Shown here one piece after another: positions 25,302 to 33,951 of a stretch of 62,462 bases of DNA. A program made the translations under genes and the position numbers. The stretch comes from an uncultured Eubacteriales bacterium. Its GTDB lineage: Bacteria; Bacillota; Clostridia; Christensenellales; Aristaeellaceae. The notes beneath the pieces are model-generated. The model was not told the DNA's origin. It made no database searches and saw only the letters and a program-made list of their open reading frames with translations. The number at the start of each line of letters is the position of its first letter. Positions within the stretch are counted from its first letter, which is position 1. Location of the stretch: positions 1 through 62,462 of the forward strand of contig CACYGY010000018.1 in the NCBI GenBank assembly GCA_902774025.1, given 5' to 3'.

Positions 25302-25419
25302 TGTGGAAATCAACCTGTGGAAAACTGTTCCAGAAACGCAGAAGGATGATAACACGAATCCGTATGTTTGACAAGTAACGTATTTCAAGCCCCATGTCCT
25401 GTGGAAAACTTTATCCACA
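25302..25419. promoter_or_regulatory. DnaA-box cluster, candidate oriC or dnaA autoregulatory region
   Basis: One perfect DnaA box, TTATCCACA at 25411-25419, and three near-boxes in the other orientation, TGTGGAAAT (25302-25310), TGTGGAAAA (25316-25324) and TGTGGAAAA (25400-25408), lie in the 515-base gap upstream of dnaA. A short AT-rich run (25245-25280) sits next to the dnaA start and another at 25440-25545. The pattern fits an origin or at least DnaA autoregulation; I cannot compute skew. Confidence 0.6.
25346..25374 (-). promoter_or_regulatory. dnaA: dnaA promoter
   Basis: On the minus strand TTGTCA (25374-25369) and TATCAT (25351-25346) are 17 bases apart, between the DnaA boxes and about 120 bases before dnaA. 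Confidence 0.6.
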
Positions 25420-25734
25420 ATCCTTGGATATCCGGTTTTCTCCATGTACCACATACTGCGGATGTGTTTTTTGTTCTTCTGAATTTGTGACACAGAGTCC
25501 CCTAAACTTAATCTTTTTGTCATATTTTCGAAACCCGTCCGTAAATCCGGAAACAACCGCGAAATGTATCCGGCGCCGCCTTCCCTTCTCTCCGGCCGGC
25601 TCTTCTTTTTACGCACCCGGAGGTCTGAGCGGTAAATCCCGTTCATGATTTCTTTCCCTTCCCGAAAGCGGATCAGGATTGCAGGGAAAGTCCCAGGTGT
25701 GTCGAAGTGTTCCGAAGAGAGAGGGGGGAAGCGC

Positions 25735-26211
25735 ATGATTGCCCTGTCTGAGGTGGAAGCGGCTCTGAACCGTTCCCTGGGAAACCGGACGGCCCTGGTC
25801 CGGATGATTTCGGAGGCTCCCTGGTCCGTTCTGAACGGATATCGCCAGTGGCAGACATCCTTTGAGGAGATGGAAAGCCGTCTGGAGGAAGTGCTTTTTC
25901 AGACACTCTACAGTGTTCTGGGAGACTCCATGACCTATAACCAGTCGGGCAGTGCTCCCTTCCGTGTTCCCCTCACCGCCATCCCGGATCTGACGGACCG
26001 GGTCATGGAAGTCCTGTTTCACTCCCTTCCCGTGTCGCGGATCAACCGGGACCGCCTGCGTGACTATGTCATGGACAGGGGCAGCCCCGCTGCCATGCGC
26101 ACCCTTCTGGAACTCTATCCCGCCCTGATGGCCCCGGAGGAAACAGTACTGATGCGGTCCATTCTGGAAAACCGCCATGAAGACTTTCCGGGCTCTCTTG
26201 CTTTTTCCTGA
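25735..26211 (+). CDS. hypothetical protein
   Basis: A 158-residue protein of no recognised family. It is mostly helical by eye, with no signal or membrane segment, and contains a Leu/Glu-rich region (MESRLEEVLFQTLYSVLGDS) and a C-terminal EDFPGSLAFS. GAGGGGGG lies five bases before ATG 25735. It points away from dnaA across the candidate origin and is followed within 55 bases by a binding-protein gene, so the two may share a transcript. Confidence 0.6.
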   Translation: MIALSEVEAALNRSLGNRTALVRMISEAPWSVLNGYRQWQTSFEEMESRLEEVLFQTLYSVLGDSMTYNQSGSAPFRVPLTAIPDLTDRVMEVLFHSLPVSRINRDRLRDYVMDRGSPAAMRTLLELYPALMAPEETVLMRSILENRHEDFPGSLAFS

Positions 26212-26264
26212 AAATGCCGTATGCTCCTTCCGTGCTGTGCACAAGTCTGACTGTGAGGTGCCTC

Positions 26265-27146
26265 ATGCGTAAAACCTTCTCCCTTCTTGCCGCCCTGTTC
26301 CTTCTTCTGACGCCCCTGGGAGCCACGGCCGCTCAGGTGACCGCCTCCTTCTTTCCCATCTACCTGATCACCCTGAACCTCACCGATGGTCTGGATGATA
26401 TTCAGGTGCATTCCCTGGCAGCTCCCCAGACCGGCTGCCTTCATGATTACCAGCTTTCCACCGGCGATCTCAGGGTTCTGGACCAGTCTCAGCTGTTTCT
26501 CATTTGCGGAGCAGGCATGGAAGCCTTCCTCCCCGTCATCTCCTCCGCCTTCCCGGATCTGCCCGTGGCGGACGCATCACAGGGGCTGGATCTCCTGCCC
26601 TCCATGAGCGGAGAGACGGAATACAACGCCCATATCTGGCTGGACCCCCTCATGGCCTCCAGGATGGCTGAAAACCTGGCGGAAAGTCTGATCCGTGTCC
26701 TGCCGGAGGAGGAAGACGGGATCCGGAAAAACCTGAAGAACTATCAGGACCGTCTGGAGAAGCTGGACGGTGAAATCCGGGAAATTCTCAAAGACGCGGA
26801 GGGGCGTGAAATCATCACCTTTCACGAAGCCTTCCCCTATTTCGCCCGCCGTTATCACCTGAAGGTAGCAGCGGTCATCGCCCTGGAGCCGGACGAGTCC
26901 CTGTCCGCCCGGGCCCTTGCGGACCTGATTGATCTGATTCGTGAGAGGGGCGGCATTCCCCTGTTCACCGAACCTCAGTACCCCTCCCTGTCCGCCGAGG
27001 TGGTGTCTGCGGAATCCGGCGCGCCTCTGTACGCACTGGATCCCGTGGTGACACCCCCTGAGGGGGAACTAAGCCTGACCTATTATGAGGACACCATGCT
27101 GAACAACGCGCTCGTCCTCTCGGAAGCCCTCAGCGATGCACCCTGA
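26265..27146 (+). CDS. ZnuA/TroA-type metal ABC transporter substrate-binding protein
   Basis: The 293-residue protein has a signal peptide (MRKTFSLLAALFLLLTPLG, cleavage near ATAAQ) and the cluster A-I binding-protein layout with ligand positions H in GCLHDYQLS, H in AHIWLDP, H in TFHEAFPYFARRY and E in FTEPQYPS. This suits zinc or manganese binding. There is no lipobox cysteine. No ABC ATPase or permease gene is within the window, so it either serves a distant transporter or another role. TGAGGTG precedes ATG 26265. Confidence 0.85.
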   Translation: MRKTFSLLAALFLLLTPLGATAAQVTASFFPIYLITLNLTDGLDDIQVHSLAAPQTGCLHDYQLSTGDLRVLDQSQLFLICGAGMEAFLPVISSAFPDLPVADASQGLDLLPSMSGETEYNAHIWLDPLMASRMAENLAESLIRVLPEEEDGIRKNLKNYQDRLEKLDGEIREILKDAEGREIITFHEAFPYFARRYHLKVAAVIALEPDESLSARALADLIDLIRERGGIPLFTEPQYPSLSAEVVSAESGAPLYALDPVVTPPEGELSLTYYEDTMLNNALVLSEALSDAP

Positions 27147-27154
27147 ACGGGAAA

Positions 27155-27188
27155 GGACGCCCGCAATTCATTGCGGACGTCCCTTTTG
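27155..27188. terminator. bidirectional terminator between binding-protein gene and surE
   Basis: GGACG-C-CCGCAA and TTGCGG-A-CGTCC pair (27155-27182); CTTTT follows on the plus side and CTTTCC on the minus side. It lies between convergent genes. Confidence 0.7.
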
Positions 27189-27192
27189 CATG

Positions 27193-27924
27193 TCACGCCG
27201 GTCCGCTTCCCAGTTCCGGCGTGAGCCTTGTCATGCTGATGTATCCCCGGCTGACCAGTCCGAGGTCACTGCCTTCCTCCGGATGCCGGTTCTTTTCCTC
27301 CGGCAGGAGCCAGAAATAAACCTGACCTCTGGGACTGACACGCCGCTCATACCCGTCCCGGTAGACCGCACTGGAAAGAGGTCCCCAGGCACGGCCCCGG
27401 ATCTCCTCCCGGGGCAGGGGCGGACAGTTGACGTTCCAGAAGGTGAGGGGGGTCTTTTCCACCCGGACCATCTCCTCCCCGATGGCAACGCCCTCCCGGG
27501 CAAACCACCTGACCGTCTCCTCCGGTGTCCCCACCTCTGCGCTCAGCGCCAAGGCTGGAATGCCCTGAAAGGCCGCTTCCCGGGCGGCACCAGCGGTACC
27601 GGACACGTAGACCGCCAGACCCACATTGTATCCCCGGTTGATGCCGGAAATCACCATGTCCCACTGCCCGCCGGGGAGTTCCATGATACCCAGCCGCACG
27701 CTGTCCGCCGGAGTCCCGCGGACACGCCAGGCGCTGAAGGTGCCCTCCATCGCATCTTCCATGGCCTCCAGAGCAGTATGAATGGCAAAAGACTGGGATC
27801 GGGCGCTCTGCTCCGTATCCGGGGCACACACCGCCGTTTCGTGTCCTCTTTCACTGCACGCCCGGGCCAGAATCCGCAGCCAGGGAGAATCAAAACCGTC
27901 GTCATTCACCAGCAGGATCCGCAT
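27193..27924 (-). CDS. surE: 5'/3'-nucleotidase SurE
   Basis: The 243-residue protein begins MRILLVNDDGFDSPW with the metal-binding D8-D9 pair, then CAPDTEQSARSQSF with the catalytic serine region, RGTPADSVRLGI and VISGINRGYNVG with the asparagine ligand. SurE removes phosphate from nucleoside monophosphates in the cytosol. The start at 27924 has GAGGT seven bases upstream; the longer frame to 27981 adds unconserved residues. It is transcribed toward the binding-protein gene. Confidence 0.94.
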   Translation of the reverse strand: MRILLVNDDGFDSPWLRILARACSERGHETAVCAPDTEQSARSQSFAIHTALEAMEDAMEGTFSAWRVRGTPADSVRLGIMELPGGQWDMVISGINRGYNVGLAVYVSGTAGAAREAAFQGIPALALSAEVGTPEETVRWFAREGVAIGEEMVRVEKTPLTFWNVNCPPLPREEIRGRAWGPLSSAVYRDGYERRVSPRGQVYFWLLPEEKNRHPEEGSDLGLVSRGYISMTRLTPELGSGPA

Positions 27925-28012
27925 TCCATCTACCTCGCCTTCTGTCATGGGGGTCCTCTGTATTCTACCATGACCGTTCACGGGATGCCATCCTTCCCTC
28001 CGGGAAGCGGAT

Positions 28013-28041
28013 TTGCATTTTGTATGGAAACCCTGTACAAT
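28013..28041 (+). promoter_or_regulatory. promoter of the degV gene
   Basis: TTGCAT (28013-28018) and TACAAT (28036-28041), 17-base spacer, about 58 bases before the start. Confidence 0.55.
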
Positions 28042-28098
28042 ACAGATGTTTTATTCATTTTATAGGTCCCCCATGCTTTTCATGAAGGAGGAACAACC

Positions 28099-28968
28099 GT
28101 GAACTATGTGTTCATGACCGACAGCGACAGCGATCTGCCCTATGACCTGAAGGTCAAGTACGACATACCCATTGTCAACATGCCCTATTCCCTCAACGGC
28201 AAGGAATACTTTGATGACCTCGGACAGACCATCGATCACAAGTCCTACTATGACGCGATGCGCAACGGAGCCGTGCCCGTCACCTCCGGTCTGAACGAAG
28301 ATACCTACATCGAGTATTTCGAGCCTGTCCTGCAGCACTCCGACCTGCTTTTCGTGGCCTTCTCCTCCCAGCTTTCCTCCACCATTCAGGCGGTGTATTC
28401 CGCACAGGAGAAACTGAGGGCCAAGTACCCCCAGCGCCGGTTTGAGGTGGTGGACACCCTGTCCATGTCCGGCCCCATGACCCTTCTGATCCTGCACGCC
28501 CATGAAATGTACCGCAACGGGGCGTCCATGGACGAGGTCATCCGCTGGATCAAGGACAATTACATGCGTTCTCAGGTTTTCTTCGTGGTGGACGACCTGA
28601 AGTATCTCCGCCGGGGCGGCCGGATTTCCGGCGCTGCGGCCGTTGTAGGCACCATGCTGGATCTCAAGCCCATCATTGTGGAAACCAAGGAAGGCAAGCT
28701 CCTGAACGTGAACAAGATCCGGGGACGCCGCCGGGCCATCTCCTATCTTGTGGAGCAGAGCGTGGAGAACATCGTGGATCCCACCGAGAGCATCTGCATC
28801 ATCCTCCACGGTGACTGCCTGGCGGACGCGGAGCTTCTGAAAAAGGAAATTCTGGAAAGAATACCCACCCTCACCATCCGCATCGACAACGTGGGGCCCG
28901 TGATCGGGGCCCACTGCGGACCCGGCACCCTGGCCTTCTGCTTCATGGGCAAGGAACGTCCCTACTGA
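28099..28968 (+). CDS. DegV family fatty-acid-binding protein
   Basis: The 289-residue protein has the DegV pattern: FMTDSDSDLP at the N-terminus, PVTSGLNEDTYIEYF near 60, FSSQLSSTIQAVYSA near 95, VDTLSMSGPMTLL, YLRRGGRISGAAAVVGTMLD near 172 and the closing GPVIGAHCGPGTLAFCFMG. Family members bind fatty acids and, as FakB, present them to the FakA kinase; no fakA is in this window. The start is GTG 28099 preceded by AAGGAGG. Confidence 0.93.
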   Translation: MNYVFMTDSDSDLPYDLKVKYDIPIVNMPYSLNGKEYFDDLGQTIDHKSYYDAMRNGAVPVTSGLNEDTYIEYFEPVLQHSDLLFVAFSSQLSSTIQAVYSAQEKLRAKYPQRRFEVVDTLSMSGPMTLLILHAHEMYRNGASMDEVIRWIKDNYMRSQVFFVVDDLKYLRRGGRISGAAAVVGTMLDLKPIIVETKEGKLLNVNKIRGRRRAISYLVEQSVENIVDPTESICIILHGDCLADAELLKKEILERIPTLTIRIDNVGPVIGAHCGPGTLAFCFMGKERPY

Positions 28969-28974
28969 TCCCTC

Positions 28975-29001
28975 ACCCGGGCCTGAAACCCGGGTTTTTT
29001 T
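28975..29001 (+). terminator. terminator after degV
   Basis: ACCCGGG (28975-28981) and CCCGGGT (28989-28995) pair and run into TTTTTT. Confidence 0.85.
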
Positions 29002-29006
29002 CATGC

Positions 29007-29035
29007 TTGCGCTTTTTCCCGCTCTGCGCTACACT
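29007..29035 (+). promoter_or_regulatory. promoter of the ybaK-like gene
   Basis: TTGCGC (29007-29012) and TACACT (29030-29035) with a 17-base spacer, 32 bases before the start codon. Confidence 0.45.
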
Positions 29036-29067
29036 CCTTTCATTCAGAAAAGGAATGAGGAAAGACC

Positions 29068-29550
29068 ATGGATTATGTGGATCGGGTCCGCCGCTACCTG
29101 GAAGACAGAGGTCTTCCCGGGCGGGTCCTGGAGTTCGACGTTTCCTCCGCCACCGTGGAGCTGGCCGCCAAGGCTCTTCACTGCCAGTGCGGCATGATCG
29201 CCAAGACCCTGTCCTTCATGGCGGGGGACCGGCCCGTGCTCATTGTCATGGCAGGGGATGCCCGCACCGATAACCGCCGTTACAAGGACCAGTTCGGCTG
29301 CAAGGCCCGGATGATGACAGAGGAGGAACTCCGGGAGCATACCGGCCTGGCCTTCGGAGGGGTCTGTCCCTTTGACCTCCCTCCCTCTGTGGAACTGTAC
29401 CTGGATGAGAGTCTTCTCAGGCATGAGGTGATCTATCCCGCCGCGGGAAGCCCCAGCAGCGCTGTGCGCATGACGCCCGGAGAACTGGAATCCGTGGTGC
29501 CTCACAAGGGCTGGATCCGGGTGTCCAGGGACATGGACACGAACACATGA
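29068..29550 (+). CDS. YbaK/ProX-family aminoacyl-tRNA deacylase
   Basis: The 160-residue protein has the YbaK/EbsC fold with the conserved lysine in CGMIAKTLSF (K46), the GDARTDNRRYKDQFG block and GGVCPFDLPPSVELYLDESL. Family members hydrolyse mischarged tRNAs such as Cys-tRNA-Pro or Ala-tRNA-Pro in trans; the exact substrate cannot be read from the sequence. It is a single-domain, cytosolic protein of normal length. Confidence 0.9.
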   Translation: MDYVDRVRRYLEDRGLPGRVLEFDVSSATVELAAKALHCQCGMIAKTLSFMAGDRPVLIVMAGDARTDNRRYKDQFGCKARMMTEEELREHTGLAFGGVCPFDLPPSVELYLDESLLRHEVIYPAAGSPSSAVRMTPGELESVVPHKGWIRVSRDMDTNT

Positions 29551-29676
29551 AGCCCTGCTGCGCTTTCTTTCCAAGAGTTCTCACCCTTCTCTAATCTTCT
29601 TTTCAGCAAATCTCCCTTTATTCCCGGAATCTCCCCTGTTACAATGACACCGTCCCAAGGAAAGGAGGACTCAACA

Positions 29677-30021
29677 ATGCTGAATCTGCTGCTGTTCCCG
29701 TTTACCATGGTCTTTGCGATTTTCGGTGGTGTGGTGACCCTGATCGTTTCCATTTTCCGGGGTGTTTTCCGTATGATCTTCGGTACGGCCAAAGCGGCGT
29801 TTTCCCTGTCCCTCCTGGCCTGGCCCTTCCTGCTCATCGGAGGAGTGATCACCCTGGTGGCCGGTCTGATCCGCAGCATCTGGCCTCTAATCGGGGTGGG
29901 GATTCTGGTGTTTATCTGCGCCGGTCTGTACCAGATGGGGAAAGACCACGCGGAAGGCCATGAAGATGATGCCTTTACCCGCTTTGTCAATGAAATCCGC
30001 GCCCGCTATCACAGGACCTGA
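29677..30021 (+). CDS. small membrane protein of unknown function
   Basis: The 114-residue protein has two or three hydrophobic segments: FPFTMVFAIFGGVVTLIVSI, SLSLLAWPFLLIGGVITLVA and IWPLIGVGILVFICAGLYQM, then a charged tail (KDHAEGHEDDAFTRFVNEIR). AAAGGAGG is nine bases before ATG 29677. No family recognised. Single gene with its own terminator. Confidence 0.75.
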   Translation: MLNLLLFPFTMVFAIFGGVVTLIVSIFRGVFRMIFGTAKAAFSLSLLAWPFLLIGGVITLVAGLIRSIWPLIGVGILVFICAGLYQMGKDHAEGHEDDAFTRFVNEIRARYHRT

Positions 30022-30046
30022 CTGCGTCCTCAGGCGCATTCCCTTC

Positions 30047-30072
30047 CGGCCCGCCAGCGCGGGCCGTTTTTT
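30047..30072 (+). terminator. terminator after the small membrane protein gene
   Basis: CGGCCCGC (30047-30054), loop CAGC, GCGGGCCG (30059-30066), then TTTTTT. Confidence 0.9.
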
Positions 30073-30096
30073 CTTTTCCTGTCTTTCCACGCTGTC

Positions 30097-30125
30097 TTGA
30101 CGGGTCTGTCCGCACATGACATAAT
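30097..30125 (+). promoter_or_regulatory. promoter of the DUF362-AAA operon
   Basis: TTGACG (30097-30102) and CATAAT (30120-30125), 17-base spacer, 45 bases before the first gene of the three-gene unit ending at 33844. Confidence 0.65.
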
Positions 30126-30169
30126 GCATGCAGTCAGGCAAAAATTCTGACAACCTGGAGGTTATGCGT

Positions 30170-31282
30170 ATGTCAAAGGTTTACTTTACCGATTTTCGCA
30201 CACACATCCCCCTGACGGAAAAGCTGAAGAAACTGTGCCGGGCAGCCGGATTCATGGATCTTCCACTGGAAGGTCAGTTCACGGCCATCAAGATGCACTT
30301 TGGCGAGCTTGGGAACCTGGCTTATCTGCGGCCCAACTATGCCCGCGCCGTAGCCGAACTGGTCCGGGAAGGCGGCGGTCTTCCCTTTCTCACCGACTGC
30401 AACACCCTCTATCCCGGCTCACGGAAAAATGCACTGGAGCATATGGACTGCGCCAATATCAACGGTTTCAACACCGTGACCACCACCTGCCAGATCATCA
30501 TCGGCGACGGCCTGAAGGGAACGGATGACGTGGTCGTGCCCGTGGAGGGTGGCGTCTACTGCCAGGAAGCCTACATCGGGCGGGCCATTATGGACGCCGA
30601 CATCTTCGTGAGCCTTTCCCATTTCAAGGGCCATGAAGCCACCGGCTTCGGCGGCGCCCTGAAGAACATCGGCATGGGATGCGGCAGCCGCGCCGGGAAA
30701 ATGCACCAGCACAATTTCGGCAAGCCCGTGGTGGACGAAAAGGCCTGCCGCAACTGCAAACGCTGTGCCAGGGAATGCGGGTCTGATGCCATTTCCTACG
30801 AGTCCGGCAAGGCCCATATCCACGAGAACCTGTGCAAGGGCTGCGGGCGCTGCATCGGGGCCTGTTCCTTTGACGCCATCCGCAATACCAATGACAACGC
30901 CAATGAAGTCCTGTGCTGCAAGATTGCCGAGTACACCAAGGCCGTCGTGCACAACCGTCCCTGCTTCCACATTGCCCTGGTCCAGGATATTTCCCCCAAC
31001 TGTGACTGCCACAGCGAGAACGACGCTCCCATCCTGCCGGACGTGGGCATGTTCGCCTCCCTGGATCCCGTGGCTCTGGATCAGGCCTGCGCTGACGCAT
31101 GCCTGCGGAATCAGCCCCTGCCCAACAGTCAGCTGGGCGATCACCTGCGTGAACCTGACTGGCATCACCATCACGACCATTTCCTGGATTCCAATCCCAA
31201 TATCCGCTGGAAGGAAACCCTGGAGCACGCGGAAAAACTGGGCATAGGCACCCGGGAATATGAACTGATCACCATTCACTGA
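30170..31282 (+). CDS. DUF362 protein with two 4Fe-4S clusters
   Basis: The 370-residue protein has the DUF362 domain (about 20-190, with KMHFGELGN, HFKGHEATGFGGALKNIGMG) followed by two ferredoxin motifs, CRNCKRCARECG and CKGCGRCIGACS (about 200-250), enough for two [4Fe-4S] clusters. The C-terminus returns to DUF362 sequence and includes a histidine-rich WHHHHDHF stretch, a possible metal site. Function of the family is unsettled; electron transfer is inferred. The start at 30170 suits the GGAGG eight bases upstream better than the ATG at 30164. The AAA gene starts 14 bases after the stop. Confidence 0.88.
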   Translation: MSKVYFTDFRTHIPLTEKLKKLCRAAGFMDLPLEGQFTAIKMHFGELGNLAYLRPNYARAVAELVREGGGLPFLTDCNTLYPGSRKNALEHMDCANINGFNTVTTTCQIIIGDGLKGTDDVVVPVEGGVYCQEAYIGRAIMDADIFVSLSHFKGHEATGFGGALKNIGMGCGSRAGKMHQHNFGKPVVDEKACRNCKRCARECGSDAISYESGKAHIHENLCKGCGRCIGACSFDAIRNTNDNANEVLCCKIAEYTKAVVHNRPCFHIALVQDISPNCDCHSENDAPILPDVGMFASLDPVALDQACADACLRNQPLPNSQLGDHLREPDWHHHHDHFLDSNPNIRWKETLEHAEKLGIGTREYELITIH

Positions 31283-31295
31283 GGAGGTCTCTTGC

Positions 31296-33191
31296 ATGGA
31301 AGCCCTCATCTCCAAATGGCACCGGGAGCTGGAACTCTTCAGCGCCATCCGGCCCCTCCTGATCCTGGAGGGGAATGTGCTGGATCAGTACCGGTATCCC
31401 GTGGCCGGTTCCATCGGTGAGGATGAACTGGTTCCCCTTCCCCGGTATCTTCATGGGTATTTCACGGATCAGGGATATGACCAGGTGGTTTTCTATTCCA
31501 ATCTCGTCGGCTTCATGAATCCCTATCAGCCGGATATGCTGGCCCGTTTTGCCGCCTGCTGCGGACAGAAGACGGAAAACGGGGCCATTCCTGCAGAGTT
31601 CAAGGGAAACGGCGCCTCCACAGCCCCGAACCTGGTAAGGCGGATGATGCTGCAGCAGGATCGTGCCACGGTGATCATCATGGAGCTGGCCAGCCACTAC
31701 ATCACCACCCCCGAGCGGATGGACCAGCAGGATGTGAATGCCTTCAATCTCCTGTCCCAGGCTGCTCTGAGCGCTTCCATTGTACGCACCCCCTGGGGAC
31801 GCAGACAGAATCTCCTGATCCTCCTGGTGCACAAGCTCAATGATCTCCCCGCCTGGTTCTACCTCAACAATCCTGTGTGCCGCACCATCACCCTGGAGGC
31901 GCCCGACCGGGAAGAGCGCCGGAGACTGATTTCAGGCCCGGCCTTCCCCACCTTCTTTGACAGCGCCGTCTACCGCACGGACATGCCCTGGTACGAAGCC
32001 CATCCTCAGGATCTGGAAAAACTGAGAGAACGTTTTGTGGCTCTTACGGAGGGCATGACCTTTACGGAACTGGATGCCCTGCGCCGCCTGTCCCGTCAGA
32101 TGGGTTCCCCCATGCGGGAACTGAACAGCGTTGTGGATCTGTATAAATACGGCATCTCCGAAAATCCCTGGGAGAATCTGTCCATGGAAAGCCTTCGCCA
32201 TGCCCGTCAGGATCTGGAAAAGCGGGTCAAGGGACAGGATTCCGCCCTGGAGCGGACACTGGATGTGGTCCGGCGCGCCGTCACCGGCATGAACGGACTG
32301 TCCTCCTCCTCCACCTCAAAGCCCAAGGGCGTACTCTTCTTTGCCGGTCCCACCGGCACGGGAAAGACGGAAACTGCCAAGGCTCTGGCGGAAAAGCTCT
32401 TCGGGGACGAGAGCGCCTGCATCCGCTTTGACATGTCTGAATACGGACAGAGCCATTCGGATCAGAAGCTCATGGGCGCCCCTCCCGGGTATGTGGGATA
32501 TGAAAGCGGCGGCCAGCTGACCAATGCCGTGAAAAAGAATCCCTTTTCCATTCTTCTCTTTGACGAGATCGAGAAGGCCCATCCCACCATTCTGGACAAA
32601 TTCCTCCAGATCCTGGAGGACGGGCGTCTCACGGACGGACAGGGCAACACAGTCTATTTTTCCGAATGCATCATCATCTTCACCTCTAATCTGGGCATGT
32701 ACGTCAAGGACGCCCTGGGGCAGCGCCATCCCAATGTGACCATGGATATGTCCTATGACGAGGTGGAGAAACGGATCCGGGACGCCATCGGCGATTACTT
32801 CAAGCTGGAGCTGGGACGTCCGGAAATTCTCAACCGCATCGGCGAGAATATTGTGGTGTTTGACTACATACGTCAGGCATCCGGAGAAGCCATTCTGAAA
32901 GCCCAGATCAGCAAGATCATCAGCCGGCTTTGGGAACAGAAAAAGATTCAGCTGGAAATCCCCGAAGACAGCTACGCGCAGCTCCGGGAAACCGCCCTGT
33001 CCGATCTTTCCAACGGCGGGCGCGGCATCGGCAACCAGGTGGAGGCACTCCTGATCAATCCCCTGTCCCGTTGGCTCTTCGAGCATGAAATCCTGTCAGA
33101 TGCTCATGTGGTGCTTGAGAATTTCATCACCGCGGAAAAACCTGCCCGTGTGGAATGCCGGCTTGAGGAGAAAGCGGGGGATGCATGGTGA
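31296..33191 (+). CDS. Clp-type AAA+ ATPase with degenerate first ATPase module
   Basis: The 631-residue protein has two AAA-like modules. The first (about 1-285) shows LLILEGNVLDQY where a Walker A would be, without GKT, a Walker-B-like ATVIIMELAS and a sensor-like LLILLVHKLND; it should not hydrolyse ATP. The second (about 305-631) is a full ClpB/ClpA D2-type module: Walker A GPTGTGKT 351-358, pore loop GYVGYE about 399-404, Walker B ILLFDE 419-424, sensor 1 FTSNLG, arginine finger region RPEILNRIG and a C-terminal small domain with GGRGIGNQVE. There is no N-domain or ClpP-binding loop that I can see. Probably a protein-remodelling machine. GAGGAGG precedes the start. The downstream gene overlaps by seven bases. 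Confidence 0.85.
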   Translation: MEALISKWHRELELFSAIRPLLILEGNVLDQYRYPVAGSIGEDELVPLPRYLHGYFTDQGYDQVVFYSNLVGFMNPYQPDMLARFAACCGQKTENGAIPAEFKGNGASTAPNLVRRMMLQQDRATVIIMELASHYITTPERMDQQDVNAFNLLSQAALSASIVRTPWGRRQNLLILLVHKLNDLPAWFYLNNPVCRTITLEAPDREERRRLISGPAFPTFFDSAVYRTDMPWYEAHPQDLEKLRERFVALTEGMTFTELDALRRLSRQMGSPMRELNSVVDLYKYGISENPWENLSMESLRHARQDLEKRVKGQDSALERTLDVVRRAVTGMNGLSSSSTSKPKGVLFFAGPTGTGKTETAKALAEKLFGDESACIRFDMSEYGQSHSDQKLMGAPPGYVGYESGGQLTNAVKKNPFSILLFDEIEKAHPTILDKFLQILEDGRLTDGQGNTVYFSECIIIFTSNLGMYVKDALGQRHPNVTMDMSYDEVEKRIRDAIGDYFKLELGRPEILNRIGENIVVFDYIRQASGEAILKAQISKIISRLWEQKKIQLEIPEDSYAQLRETALSDLSNGGRGIGNQVEALLINPLSRWLFEHEILSDAHVVLENFITAEKPARVECRLEEKAGDAW

Positions 33192-33844
33192 GCAACCCGA
33201 ATCTGAACGGGCTGTATGAAATTGTGGGAGACCTCTGGGAAACCCTTCAGGAGGATGCCCGGAAGATTCAGGAGAGCCCTGAACCTCCCAAAGTTCCCGA
33301 ATCAGCAGGGCAAAAGCCGGACAAAGCATGTTTTGACGCTCTGTGGCAGACGGAGGATGAAACCATTGACTGGACAGAATATCTGACCCTTCCCCTGCCT
33401 GCCTGGGACGGCTTTGACCCGGAAACCCGCCAGTTCCTGCATTCCCAGGCCCACAGAGTCCTGAGGGGAGACCTGCAGGGATATGCAAGCGTTCTTCAGA
33501 AACTTCGCCCTCTGGATGACCTGCGTGCCTACGCACACAAAATCTCTGTAGAGGCTCCGGACCCGGATCGCCTGAAGGTTTCCTTCACCTGCGGGGATGA
33601 GGACGCTCACCTTGCTGGAACGGACAGAGACGCTCTCCTCTGCGGCATTGCCCTTCGATGTGCCCGGGACCTGTTTTCCATTCTTCCGGTCACGGAGGTT
33701 CATGTGGTATCCGGCTCTCCGGATAATCCGGACCTGACCGCTGTCTTTCATCGGAATCTCACAAGGCAGACCCTGTTCCGGCTCACGGATCCTGTATCCT
33801 TTGTAACGCAGAAAGCCGAAGGCGTGCTGCGCCAAATGCCGTAA
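33185..33844 (+). CDS. unknown partner protein of the AAA+ ATPase
   Basis: The 219-residue protein is not recognised. The first 70 residues are acidic and proline-rich (IQESPEPPKVPESAG), the middle is helical (FDPETRQFLHSQAHRVL), and the end looks alpha/beta with LLCGIALRCARDLFSILPV, TEVHVVSG and a final FRLTDPVSFVTQ. No signal, membrane segment or known motif. It overlaps the AAA gene by seven bases (ATGGTGA), so translation is coupled and the two proteins probably act together, for example as adaptor or substrate-selecting subunit; this is inference from the overlap. Confidence 0.7.
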   Translation: MVSNPNLNGLYEIVGDLWETLQEDARKIQESPEPPKVPESAGQKPDKACFDALWQTEDETIDWTEYLTLPLPAWDGFDPETRQFLHSQAHRVLRGDLQGYASVLQKLRPLDDLRAYAHKISVEAPDPDRLKVSFTCGDEDAHLAGTDRDALLCGIALRCARDLFSILPVTEVHVVSGSPDNPDLTAVFHRNLTRQTLFRLTDPVSFVTQKAEGVLRQMP

Positions 33845-33907
33845 AGTACAGCACCTTTTCCGGACTGTTACAACCTGCATGCTCCGGGCATGTCCTGACG
33901 ATTCCCC

Positions 33908-33945
33908 GCAAAAAACGGATCCCGCTTTCGGATCCGTTTTTTTGC
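33908..33945. terminator. strong bidirectional terminator of the DUF362-AAA operon
   Basis: AAAAAACGGATCC and GGATCCGTTTTTTT pair around CGCTTTC, giving U-runs on both strands. Confidence 0.9.
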
Positions 33946-33951
33946 AAACTC

